From: Candidatus Coatesiibacteriota bacterium
Lineage (GTDB): Bacteria; B130-G9
Assembly: GCA_003647755.1 (NCBI GenBank)
Contig: QMNL01000132.1
Coordinates: 1 to 5,751, forward strand
Length of the DNA stretch: 5,751 nucleotides
Direction of reading: 5' to 3'
The position numbers and the translations under genes are program-made. Below are positions 1-5,751 of this stretch, piece by piece. Within the stretch, counting starts at the first letter, position 1. The number at the start of each line of letters is the position of its first letter. The notes under the pieces were generated by a model that saw only the letters and a list, made by a program, of their open reading frames with translations, was not told the DNA's origin and ran no database searches.

Positions 1-746
1 AGCCTCTTCACCTCCTCGTAAAAGGCGGCTTTCACGACCGCCCCAGGCAGATAATCTAAGGTCTGCCGAAACCATTTTCCCAAGGGCGACCTCGCCACGC
101 ACAGCGGACCTTCGCTGACGAGAATTATACCGACCTCACTGCTCTTCACGTCAAGTGTCTCAGCCGTGAGAGGCATCTTGGCCTCGCCGGTTCTTTGCAT
201 CCTCACCTCGAGCGAGCAGAACCCCATCCCCCGTCCCGTGCCGCCGCCAAGCGTCCTGACCGTCCTCACGGCAGAGAGCAAGAGCTCGGCCTCATCAGAA
301 GAGAGCGGATGCAGCGCGACGAGCCTCGCCCCAAATGTGAGCGGCCCGAACGGCCTGGCGGCGTCGCCAGCGCGAGAACTGCCCTGGTCTGAGCTCTCGA
401 AGCGCCTGTCACGCCTCTCCCACGGCACTACTCCTTCGGCGTTTTCGTTCCTTCCCACCAATGTCCCTCCCTCGAAAAGTACTTTGCCGGGAGCATGATG
501 CTGGCCGAAAATGGAGCAGATAAGGCAGGGCTTGGTCTCGCACGTCTCAAGTGTCTTATCTTGAGTGCAGTGAGCGATCCCCTTGAGGTCCAGAAGGTCC
601 TCCGCAGTGCGCCTTATGGCGCCTTTGAGCGTGGAACCCGAGATGTAGGGAAGGTCTTTCCCATCTTTTGTTGTTAAAGATGGAAGCAAGGCAGCTGACG
701 TAAACTGCACGGTCAGCGCTATCTCAATAGGAATCTTGTTACTCAT
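1..746 (-). CDS. Two-domain RAMP (Cas7/Csx10-like) type III CRISPR effector protein, 3' end cut by window edge
   Basis: I translated this frame directly. It is open from an ATG at 746 to the window edge (248 complete codons, no stop). Residues 1-185 form a Cas7-type RAMP domain: a YISGSTLKGAIRR motif at about 34-46 (family form: PYIPGSSLKGxxR), a four-cysteine segment (C60, C69, C74, C77) running into an IFG motif typical of Csm3/Csx7-like proteins, a PGKVLFEGG strand at 86-94, and the glycine-rich loop GGGTGRGMG at 167-175. From about 204 a second RAMP-like domain starts, with YLPGAVVKAAF at 232-242. This layout recalls Csx10 of type III-D or a Cas7 fusion. Such proteins bind the crRNA backbone, and Csm3-type members cut target RNA with an Asp just before the PYIPGS motif; the aligned place here is not Asp by my reading. 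The start overlaps the cas10-like stop as ATGA, implying translational coupling. RAMP assignment is firm; Csx10 versus Cas7 fusion is open because the C-terminus is missing. Confidence 0.88.
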   Translation of the reverse strand, partial: MSNKIPIEIALTVQFTSAALLPSLTTKDGKDLPYISGSTLKGAIRRTAEDLLDLKGIAHCTQDKTLETCETKPCLICSIFGQHHAPGKVLFEGGTLVGRNENAEGVVPWERRDRRFESSDQGSSRAGDAARPFGPLTFGARLVALHPLSSDEAELLLSAVRTVRTLGGGTGRGMGFCSLEVRMQRTGEAKMPLTAETLDVKSSEVGIILVSEGPLCVARSPLGKWFRQTLDYLPGAVVKAAFYEEVKR

Positions 747-2191
747 GTCAAAACCATCTCATTCCCCAAAAAAGCGCTCGAAACAGCATCACGGACGAGG
801 ACGCCGACAGGCGCGCGGAGCCGCTCTGCCGATGCACCCATGCGTACAACTGCGCTCCCGCCTGTCTCGGCCGCTGCCAGCCGCTGGGCGAGAGCATTGC
901 GGAGCACCTCAAGGCATCGGCCAGCATCACCCCTTCTCACGATTAGCAGCGCCTCAGACGGTGAGAGCCTATTGATGATGCAGGAGTCCGATAGCGAATT
1001 CTCGACCTCCCTTAGGGCCTCCTCGACGGCCTTTTGCTGATCTCGTGCAGCGCTTATGGCCGACAGGGCGGAAGCTGGCTCGGCAAACACAGAGAACGGA
1101 TCGCAACCCACGAAAACCGCGGCGAGGCTGTCCGGGTTGCTCAAAGAGAAGCGGCCATTGAGCATCTTGGCGTTCTCGATGACCTTCGTGCCAACAGAGA
1201 CCTTCCAGCTACATGGCTCGCACAACAGGCGGCCGTCCGAGAGACCAAAGCTCGCGGGACGAGCATAGCACTCCGTGCAGTGTGCCAGCAGGCCGAATGC
1301 CTCGTAGCGGTTCCGGGGTGGTTCAATCGGTCGTTGCAGAGCGCGGTCCAGTATGGCGAGGTTTACCAATTCTGTAAACTGTTTGTTCTTCCTAAATACT
1401 TTCCATAACGCGCTTTGGCTTTGCTCCATGCCCTCCCGAACATCGAAACCGAACATGCCCAGCCCTGCGGTGCCATGTTGCTCGACATCAGACAGAAAAT
1501 CGCCAAACCACCTCTTTCTAGCACGATAGCCAAAGGCTATCTCGATGGGGTAGGTCTCGATGGTCTTGCACCGGACAGATGATGACAGCGTCGCCACGGC
1601 CACGAACCGTGAGATAGCGTCGCACATGGCGGCAGCGGAGGCCGAGGGCGCGATGATAAGCCCCTGCGTGCATGTGTTTAATAGAAGGCAATCGTCAACC
1701 AGCCGCGCAGCGACAAGCAGCGACTCGTCGGGTGCCGCTCGTAGATGGCAGTGTTTGCTGAGCTGCTCGAGAGGCTGGTCCAACGACATTGCCCTCCTCA
1801 GGAGCCAAGCACCACCCAAAATGGCCTCTAGAGACGCCGGCTCGCACAGAAAATCCCACGCATCGTCCATCTGAAAGAGAATCAAACAGACAGGCGGTGG
1901 GGACTCTTGGCCAAAAAGCGATTCAGAGAGTCTGGTGATGATATGATTCTCGAGCTTCGAGCTTGGACCGTCCAGTGGACATAAAGAGGGGTTACAGCAC
2001 AGGGCGGCCAGTAGAAACAGGCGAGGGAGTGCCTCGTCCGACTGGAGAATCGCCTCGTAGTCTAGTCCGTTCTCAAGCTCCAGGCGAAAACCTCGCCATT
2101 GCGCCTCGAATGCGTCTGCTTTTGGCAGGCGAAATCCTCGGGGGTCAGTAAGCTGCAGCTGAGCTGCCAAGCTGTAAGCTAAGCCAAGCAA
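743..2191 (-). CDS. cas10: Cas10-like large subunit of a type III CRISPR effector, no HD domain, degenerate cyclase motif
   Basis: Type III effectors use Cas10 as a large subunit; active ones carry an HD DNase and a Palm domain that makes cyclic oligoadenylate through GGDD. This 482-residue protein is short for the family. The first 100 residues are helical-looking with no HD pair. Residues 102-135 match the first Palm region: a strand, then MDDAWDFLCEP and GGAWLL, equivalent to the family pattern DGIQDFIF followed by RGxSxLL. A zinc ribbon follows (C305, C308, C324, C327). The second Palm region runs from about 355: AAVFVGCD (355-364) sits where the first metal-binding strand should be, and SPSE (410-413) followed by ALLIV replaces GGDD plus its hydrophobic strand. 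A VVRMGAS strand follows at 448-454. Cyclase activity is therefore unlikely. The TTG start at 2191 follows a GGTGGA stretch, and an in-frame stop lies eight codons upstream, so little extension is possible. First gene of a leftward operon; identification rests on domain order rather than a search. Confidence 0.82.
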   Translation of the reverse strand: MLGLAYSLAAQLQLTDPRGFRLPKADAFEAQWRGFRLELENGLDYEAILQSDEALPRLFLLAALCCNPSLCPLDGPSSKLENHIITRLSESLFGQESPPPVCLILFQMDDAWDFLCEPASLEAILGGAWLLRRAMSLDQPLEQLSKHCHLRAAPDESLLVAARLVDDCLLLNTCTQGLIIAPSASAAAMCDAISRFVAVATLSSSVRCKTIETYPIEIAFGYRARKRWFGDFLSDVEQHGTAGLGMFGFDVREGMEQSQSALWKVFRKNKQFTELVNLAILDRALQRPIEPPRNRYEAFGLLAHCTECYARPASFGLSDGRLLCEPCSWKVSVGTKVIENAKMLNGRFSLSNPDSLAAVFVGCDPFSVFAEPASALSAISAARDQQKAVEEALREVENSLSDSCIINRLSPSEALLIVRRGDAGRCLEVLRNALAQRLAAAETGGSAVVRMGASAERLRAPVGVLVRDAVSSAFLGNEMVLT

Positions 2192-2228
2192 TAGTCCACC
2201 AGAATTACGTGTTCAAAGGGCTCAAGCG

Positions 2229-2254
2229 GCAAGAGGAGAGACACGGCCTCTTGC
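2229..2254. repeat. Inverted repeat (8-bp perfect arms) in the cas10-like gene leader
   Basis: GCAAGAGG (2229-2236) and CCTCTTGC (2247-2254) are exact reverse complements separated by 10 bases. The hairpin lies 38 bases upstream of the cas10-like start codon and would form in its leader RNA if transcription starts further upstream. No T-tract follows on either strand, so it is not a standard terminator. It could be an operator or an RNA control element. It is flanked by two direct copies of AGGGCTCAA (2217-2225 and 2256-2264). Confidence 0.55.
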
Positions 2255-2331
2255 GAGGGCTCAAAACTAGACAATTGGCAGCTAAAGATCAAGGGGAAAG
2301 TTACGATAAGAAAACCTCGAGGTTGTGTAAA

Positions 2332-2348
2332 TATGCGGACGTCGCATA
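2332..2348. promoter_or_regulatory. Palindrome, candidate operator between the divergent genes
   Basis: TATGCG (2332-2337) and CGCATA (2343-2348) are exact reverse complements around GACGT. Dropping one G makes the core a perfect 14-bp palindrome centred on ACGT. It lies 30 bases upstream of the small plus-strand gene, inside the divergent intergenic region. That fits a binding site for a dimeric repressor or activator. No convincing sigma-70 promoter could be picked next to it, so the role is inference. Confidence 0.4.
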
Positions 2349-2366
2349 GCAGTTTTTGCTGTTGAG

Positions 2367-2373
2367 AAGGAGG
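2367..2373 (+). promoter_or_regulatory. Strong Shine-Dalgarno site for the small FlgM-like gene
   Basis: AAGGAGG ends five bases before the ATG at 2379. It is the best ribosome binding site in the window, and it decides that the small gene starting at 2379 is real and that minus-strand frames crossing this point are not genes. Confidence 0.85.
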
Positions 2374-2378
2374 AAAGC

Positions 2379-2639
2379 ATGACTGTTTCCATGCAGTATA
2401 TTCATAGGGTATATGGCAACAGACTGCGTAAGATCGACCAAAGCGCGGCAACACGGAGAGAGAAACGTCGGCCGAAAGAGGAACCTAATGAGGACACGGT
2501 CCACATCTCGAAGGCCGCACACAAGTCGATCCTTACTCCTGAGGCGAACAATGGCATTTCTGGGTCAATACTGCAGACGAGGCTGGCGATCAAGGCCTAC
2601 CAGGAGGTGGCAAAGGGCCTGCCTTCCATGCTCAGATAA
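2379..2639 (+). CDS. Small hypothetical protein, FlgM-like (86 aa)
   Basis: An 86-residue, basic, soluble-looking protein with no signal peptide or membrane segment. The N-terminus (MQYIHRVYGNRL, 5-16) could be a short helix, followed by a charged linker rich in Arg, Lys and Glu (17-38). A DTVHISKAAHK segment follows at 39-49, then a helix with QTRLAIKAYQEV at 66-77. The D-x-V-x-I-S pattern before a helical tail, plus the size, recall FlgM, the anti-sigma-28 factor, and small FlgM-like proteins near flagellar or regulatory genes. The similarity is short and no flagellar genes are visible here, so the function is not assigned. Expression is supported by a near-perfect ribosome binding site. 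The gene is divergent from the CRISPR operon and lies 151 bases before lysS in the same direction, so co-transcription with lysS is possible. Confidence 0.72.
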   Translation: MTVSMQYIHRVYGNRLRKIDQSAATRREKRRPKEEPNEDTVHISKAAHKSILTPEANNGISGSILQTRLAIKAYQEVAKGLPSMLR

Positions 2640-2684
2640 CCTCATCAAGCCCGCCACAGCCTGTCGGTAGCCGCTCACACGGTT

Positions 2685-2727
2685 GCTCTCATTCTTCGGG
2701 CCTACTTCACCTCTTGCAAATGAGAGC
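2685..2727. repeat. Long-loop inverted repeat between the small gene and lysS
   Basis: GCTCTCATT (2685-2693) and AATGAGAGC (2719-2727) are perfect 9-bp complements with a 25-base loop. The element sits in the 151-base spacer after the FlgM-like gene and 63 bases before the lysS start. There is no T-tract, so it is at best a weak terminator. It may be a leader structure for lysS. Confidence 0.4.
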
Positions 2728-2790
2728 CCATTGCTCGTAACATCAGTAATTTGACAACTAACGGTGGAAAACCTCTGATTGGTGTAGACT

Positions 2791-4389
2791 ATGTGTGCAC
2801 AAATGCTCTGGCCATACCGCGAGGCGAGACGAATCATCAGTCAACTCCGCGGCCGAAAGGACGCGATTCTCGAGACGGGATTTGGCCCTTCGGGGCCTCC
2901 TCATATCGGGACTTACGGGGAGATCATCAGGACGAACTTCGTGGCGTTGGCTTTGAAGGACTTGGGATACAGGCCTCGGATAATTTCCTTCCTGGATGAT
3001 CTTGATGGGCTCAGAAAGGTTCCCGAGGGTTTTCCAACGTGGCTTTCGGACTATTTGGGGCGGCCTGTGTGCGAGATACCAGACCCGTTTGAGTGTTGCG
3101 AGAGCTTCTCCAAGCACATGCACAAGCTGCTTGTGAAGATGGTCGATGACGCTGGCGCCAGGTGCGAATATCGTTTCTCGTCCGAGGAGTATGCCAGCGG
3201 CACGTTCAACGACGCGATCGAGGCTGTTATGCATAACGTTGAGCTGCTCAAGAGACTGGTCGTTCCGATGTTGTCCCCTGAGGTCGGCGCGAGGTGGTTC
3301 CCCTTTTTCGCGAAGTGTGAGAACTGTGGCAAGCTCTACACGACGCGTGTAACCTCGGTGGACATTGACAGTGAGACCGTTGATTACGTTTGTGACGGTG
3401 AGTTTGGGGCAGTGCGTGGATGCGGGCACCACGGTACCACTTCGTATCTTAACGGAGCTGGCAAACTGCCGTGGCGGGTCGATTGGCCTGCCAGGTGGTT
3501 TGCCTTGCACGTGGATTACGAGATACACGGCAAGGACCTGATTGAGTCGGCCTCGCTGGGCAAGCGCATCGTGAGCAGTGTGTTTATGAGGCCACCCATC
3601 TTGACAATGACTTATGAGTTATTTCTGGATGCTGATGGCAGGAAGATCTCGAAATCGAAAGGGTTCGCAATAGACCCCACGCTGTGGCTCAAGTACGGCA
3701 CGCGGGATTCGCTGCATCTGATGTTGTACAAGAAGCCCAAGCAGGCCAAGCGGCTCGACATATCGCGCATGCCGAGCTATGTGAACGAGGCGTTTGGGGT
3801 AGCCGCCGACTATTACAGGAGGCGAGACGAGTTCGGACAGCCCGGCAAGCGACACCCTTACGAGATTCTGACGTTGCTTGCGCCGCCAGATTCCGACCCT
3901 GGGAGGATGGATTTCGCGACGCTGTGTAACCTCGTTGCTGCGCTTGGGGAACGGAACCCGGATGTGATCAAGAGATATGCGCTCAAGCTCGCCGAACAGG
4001 TGAATTCAGATGATTCAGGTTATGATGTCAGGTCTGCTGATTCTGGCCTTGTTGACGAGCTGGTCCGGAAGGCAATCATGTTCGCTGACGACATCATCGC
4101 CACGCGGTCCGCCGAAGTCGAGCTGTCGGACAACGAGCTGGAAGCGGTCAGGTCATTTGTGAGCTATCTGCGGTCTGGTGAGTTTACGGGGGAGGAGATT
4201 CAGACCAGGGTGTTCACGCTGGCAAGGGAGTTTTCAATCTCTCAGCCCAGGATGTTCCAGATTCTATACGCACTGATATTGAATCAGCGGCAGGGTCCTC
4301 GGCTGGGATATTTCATCCCGATTCTTGGTCAGAATAAGACTGCCGATCGGATCGAAGCCTCTCTAGCGAAGTTTGGGTTGCGGGATTGA
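2791..4389 (+). CDS. lysS: Class I lysyl-tRNA synthetase
   Basis: This enzyme charges tRNA-Lys with lysine using ATP, in the cytoplasm. Class I features are plain: WPYREA near the start (7-12), the HIGH-type motif PHIGT at 37-41 within GPSGPPHIGTYGE, FLDDLDGLRKVP at 67-78, the GKLPWRVDWPARW segment at 224-236, YEIHGKDLIES at 243-253, and the KMSKS loop KISKSKG at 285-291. Cysteines C176, C179, C201 and C211 form a zinc-ribbon-like insertion. The C-terminal part is helical, as expected for the anticodon-binding region. The 532-residue length is normal for the family. A TAG lies two codons upstream of ATG 2791, so only that ATG or the one at 2803 can be the start; neither has a strong ribosome binding site. 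The stop overlaps the start of the MscS gene. The more common class II LysRS is unrelated in fold; whether this genome also has it cannot be seen here. Confidence 0.97.
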   Translation: MCAQMLWPYREARRIISQLRGRKDAILETGFGPSGPPHIGTYGEIIRTNFVALALKDLGYRPRIISFLDDLDGLRKVPEGFPTWLSDYLGRPVCEIPDPFECCESFSKHMHKLLVKMVDDAGARCEYRFSSEEYASGTFNDAIEAVMHNVELLKRLVVPMLSPEVGARWFPFFAKCENCGKLYTTRVTSVDIDSETVDYVCDGEFGAVRGCGHHGTTSYLNGAGKLPWRVDWPARWFALHVDYEIHGKDLIESASLGKRIVSSVFMRPPILTMTYELFLDADGRKISKSKGFAIDPTLWLKYGTRDSLHLMLYKKPKQAKRLDISRMPSYVNEAFGVAADYYRRRDEFGQPGKRHPYEILTLLAPPDSDPGRMDFATLCNLVAALGERNPDVIKRYALKLAEQVNSDDSGYDVRSADSGLVDELVRKAIMFADDIIATRSAEVELSDNELEAVRSFVSYLRSGEFTGEEIQTRVFTLAREFSISQPRMFQILYALILNQRQGPRLGYFIPILGQNKTADRIEASLAKFGLRD

Positions 4390-5456
4390 ACAGGGCGAAT
4401 GGGGCATTTGGCGCAGGAAGCATAGACTGGGGCGAGGTCTTCGTCGGGCTGGCGGTCTTGGCCGCCTTCGTTCTCGCCGCTCTATTAGTCCTGCTCTTTA
4501 TTTCTCGGTTTGCGTCGCGGCTGGCTAAAAGGTCAAAGACCGAGCTCGATGATAAGGTAGTCCAGGCCTTGAAACTGCCTGCGTTCCTCCTGATTTTGGT
4601 CACGGGTTTCTATGCCGCAGCCCTCTGTGTCCCATCGTTGGGTGCGTATCTGATCTACGTTCGAAAGGGCAGTGGAGCGATTGCGACGCTTATCGGGGCG
4701 TTTTTGGCGAGCAGAATCGTCAACATTATCGCCGGCTGGTATTCCGAAAAACTATCACGCAGAAAGAAAGAGGACGTCAGTGCGAAGATTGTCCGAACCA
4801 CGCGCAACGTGGCCAGAGTGCTTGTTTGGACAGCTGCGGCGTTTCTGCTTCTCGACATATCAGAGATAAACATCGGCCCGCTGGTAACCAGTCTCGGCAT
4901 AAGCGGCATCATCGTGGCTATCGCACTTCAGAGCGTTTTGGCGGACCTTATGACCTCGTTCACTATCTACCTCGACAGGCCGTTTGAGCCGGGCGATTAC
5001 GTTTATATTGACGATCTGAAGGGAACGATAGAGAAGGTGGGCCTTTACAGCACGCGGCTGAAGGCGCTGCGGGGCGAGGAGATCGTTATCTCCAACAAGG
5101 AGCTCAGGAGCAAGACCGTCCAGAACTTCAAGAGAATGGCCAGACGACGGGTGGCTTTTGAGATAGGTGTAACCTATGACACGCCGGCTCAGAAACTTAA
5201 GGATATCCCTGGGAAGATCAAGACGCTCATCGACGAGGTCCCGCTAGCGAGTGCAGATAGGGCCCACTTCTACAAATTTGGCCCATATAGCCTGGACTTC
5301 GAGATTGTCTATTATATCAACACCAACGACTACACGACCTACATGGACATCCAGCAGCAGATAAACATCGCCATTGTGGAGCTCTTCGAGCGAGAGGGCA
5401 TTGAGTTCGCCTACCCAACCCAGACACTGATTATCGAAAGGCCTGGCAACACATAG
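4386..5456 (+). CDS. MscS-family mechanosensitive ion channel
   Basis: An inner-membrane channel of the small-conductance (MscS) family, which opens under membrane tension to release solutes on osmotic downshock. The 356-residue protein has hydrophobic segments at about 17-41, 63-86, 95-117 and 143-158, then the pore-lining helix at 163-190 (LVTSLGISGIIVAIALQSV), rich in Gly and Ala. The conserved junction LDRPFEPGDYV (196-206) and the beta domain with IEKVGLYSTRLKALRGEEIVISN (215-237) follow. The C-terminal alpha/beta domain includes a VTYDTP motif (262-267) and ends near residue 350. One or two more N-terminal membrane segments than E. coli MscS are present, as in many bacterial homologues. 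The start is TTG, sharing TTGA with the lysS stop; the next in-frame TTG would cut into the first membrane segment. The overlap suggests one transcript with lysS. Confidence 0.95.
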   Translation: MNRANGAFGAGSIDWGEVFVGLAVLAAFVLAALLVLLFISRFASRLAKRSKTELDDKVVQALKLPAFLLILVTGFYAAALCVPSLGAYLIYVRKGSGAIATLIGAFLASRIVNIIAGWYSEKLSRRKKEDVSAKIVRTTRNVARVLVWTAAAFLLLDISEINIGPLVTSLGISGIIVAIALQSVLADLMTSFTIYLDRPFEPGDYVYIDDLKGTIEKVGLYSTRLKALRGEEIVISNKELRSKTVQNFKRMARRRVAFEIGVTYDTPAQKLKDIPGKIKTLIDEVPLASADRAHFYKFGPYSLDFEIVYYINTNDYTTYMDIQQQINIAIVELFEREGIEFAYPTQTLIIERPGNT

Positions 5457-5637
5457 TCGCCGAGCATCCCACAGTAACGAGCCCCGAGCGGAGTTGCCCA
5501 TTGCCCAACGATCGCTTCCGGCCTGAAACGGTTGACGGGCCCCAATAGTCAGATTAATGGCAAGGCAGATGGTGGGATGAACACGCTTTGCCGGTGCGCA
5601 GAGGCTATGACTTCGGCAGACATCGGTGTGTAGGTTA

Positions 5638-5655
5638 CACCCGTTGGGTGATTTT
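5638..5655 (+). terminator. Weak terminator-like hairpin after the lysS-mscS unit
   Basis: CACCC (5638-5642) and GGGTG (5646-5650) form a 5-bp GC-rich stem with a three-base loop, directly followed by ATTTT. The shape fits a short intrinsic terminator for rightward transcription. The stem and T-tract are short, and it lies about 180 bases after the stop codon, so this is tentative. Confidence 0.3.
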
Positions 5656-5711
5656 GGAGTGCGGCGGCTTGACGCCGCTTTCATTTGCGGTGGCTTGACA
5701 CCGCGCTCCAA
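5654..5711. repeat. Double-hairpin palindromic repeat (REP/MITE-like)
   Basis: Outer arms TTGGAG (5654-5659) and CTCCAA (5706-5711) enclose two hairpins joined by TTTCATTT. Hairpin one is GCGGCG/CGCCGC (5661-5666 and 5673-5678); hairpin two is GCGGTG/CACCGC (5687-5692 and 5699-5704). Both have the loop GCTTGA. From general familiarity, GC-rich units of this kind recur between genes in several environmental bacterial genomes. That this element is repeated in this genome is inferred, since only one pair is in view. Confidence 0.75.
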
Positions 5712-5751
5712 TAGACAGCTTCATCACTTTCCGAAAGGCGATTGCTGCACC

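Larger units (their letters stand above)
5457..5751. other. Non-coding region downstream of the MscS gene
   Basis: These 295 bases hold no convincing gene on either strand. The minus-strand frame that crosses here begins inside the palindromic repeat and runs into the MscS gene, and it has no recognisable domain. Visible contents are a short terminator-like hairpin and the double-hairpin repeat, listed separately. The final 40 bases show nothing identifiable. Confidence 0.6.

Noticed and set aside
166..677. Plus-strand open frames at the left edge
   Set aside because: They are antisense to the RAMP gene, whose motifs (SGSTLKGAIRR, CxxC, GGGTGRGMG) are unambiguous.
1034..1408. Plus-strand open frame of 124 codons opposite the cas10-like gene
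   Set aside because: It lies wholly antisense to a frame with recognisable Cas10 Palm and zinc-ribbon features, and it has no domain or ribosome binding site.
2344..2362. Sigma-54-like element (TTGCT upstream of the FlgM-like gene)
   Set aside because: The required GG dinucleotide ten bases upstream of the GC is absent.
2301..2593. Minus-strand frames crossing the small FlgM-like gene
   Set aside because: The strong ribosome binding site and motif of the plus-strand gene explain this stretch; the antisense frames lack both.
2640..2790. Possible CRISPR repeats or array in the spacers (also examined 2192-2378 and 5457-5751)
   Set aside because: No unit of 20 or more bases recurs at regular spacing anywhere in the window; only short dyads and the double hairpin are present.
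2758..3528. Minus-strand open frame of 256 codons
   Set aside because: It is the complement of the conserved N-terminal half of class I LysRS and has low-complexity, Arg-rich content without motifs.
5244..5711. Minus-strand open frame of 155 codons
   Set aside because: Its start falls inside the palindromic repeat and its end is antisense to the MscS gene; no recognisable domain.

Overview
The window has moderate GC (roughly mid-50s per cent, judged by eye) and looks like a chromosomal segment of an uncultured or poorly sampled bacterium. Three things point that way: a class I lysyl-tRNA synthetase, which is mainly archaeal and patchy in bacteria; frequent TTG starts with TTGA/ATGA gene overlaps; and a palindromic interspersed repeat of a type seen scattered in genomes of several environmental lineages. 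I do not assign a phylum.

Left part (1-2191, minus strand): the start of a CRISPR type III effector operon that runs off the left edge. The first gene (2191 to 743) encodes a short Cas10-like protein. It has a recognisable first Palm region, a four-cysteine zinc ribbon and a second Palm region, but no HD nuclease domain and no GGDD cyclase motif (Ser-Pro-Ser-Glu in its place). The next gene overlaps it by an ATGA and encodes a RAMP protein. It has a Cas7-like first domain, including a four-cysteine segment and a GGGTGRGMG loop, then the start of a second RAMP domain, a Csx10/III-D-like layout. It is cut by the window edge at codon 248. No CRISPR array and no adaptation genes are visible here.

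Middle (2192-2790): a divergent intergenic region with two clear dyads, a hairpin in the cas10 leader and a near-perfect palindrome just upstream of the opposite gene. A small plus-strand gene (2379-2639) follows, with a very strong ribosome binding site, coding for an 86-residue FlgM-reminiscent protein. A 151-base spacer with a long-loop inverted repeat comes after it.

Right part (2791-5456, plus strand): a two-gene unit in which class I lysyl-tRNA synthetase (lysS) overlaps by TTGA with an MscS-family mechanosensitive channel. Both are housekeeping or stress genes and appear intact. The last 295 bases are non-coding. They contain a weak terminator-like hairpin and a 58-bp double-hairpin repeat whose two stems differ by a compensatory base-pair change.

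The most interesting element is the type III module, whose Cas10-like subunit appears to have lost both enzymatic activities. If it works, it would have to act by RNA-guided binding, by Cas7-type RNA cleavage, or through a partner protein encoded beyond the left edge.
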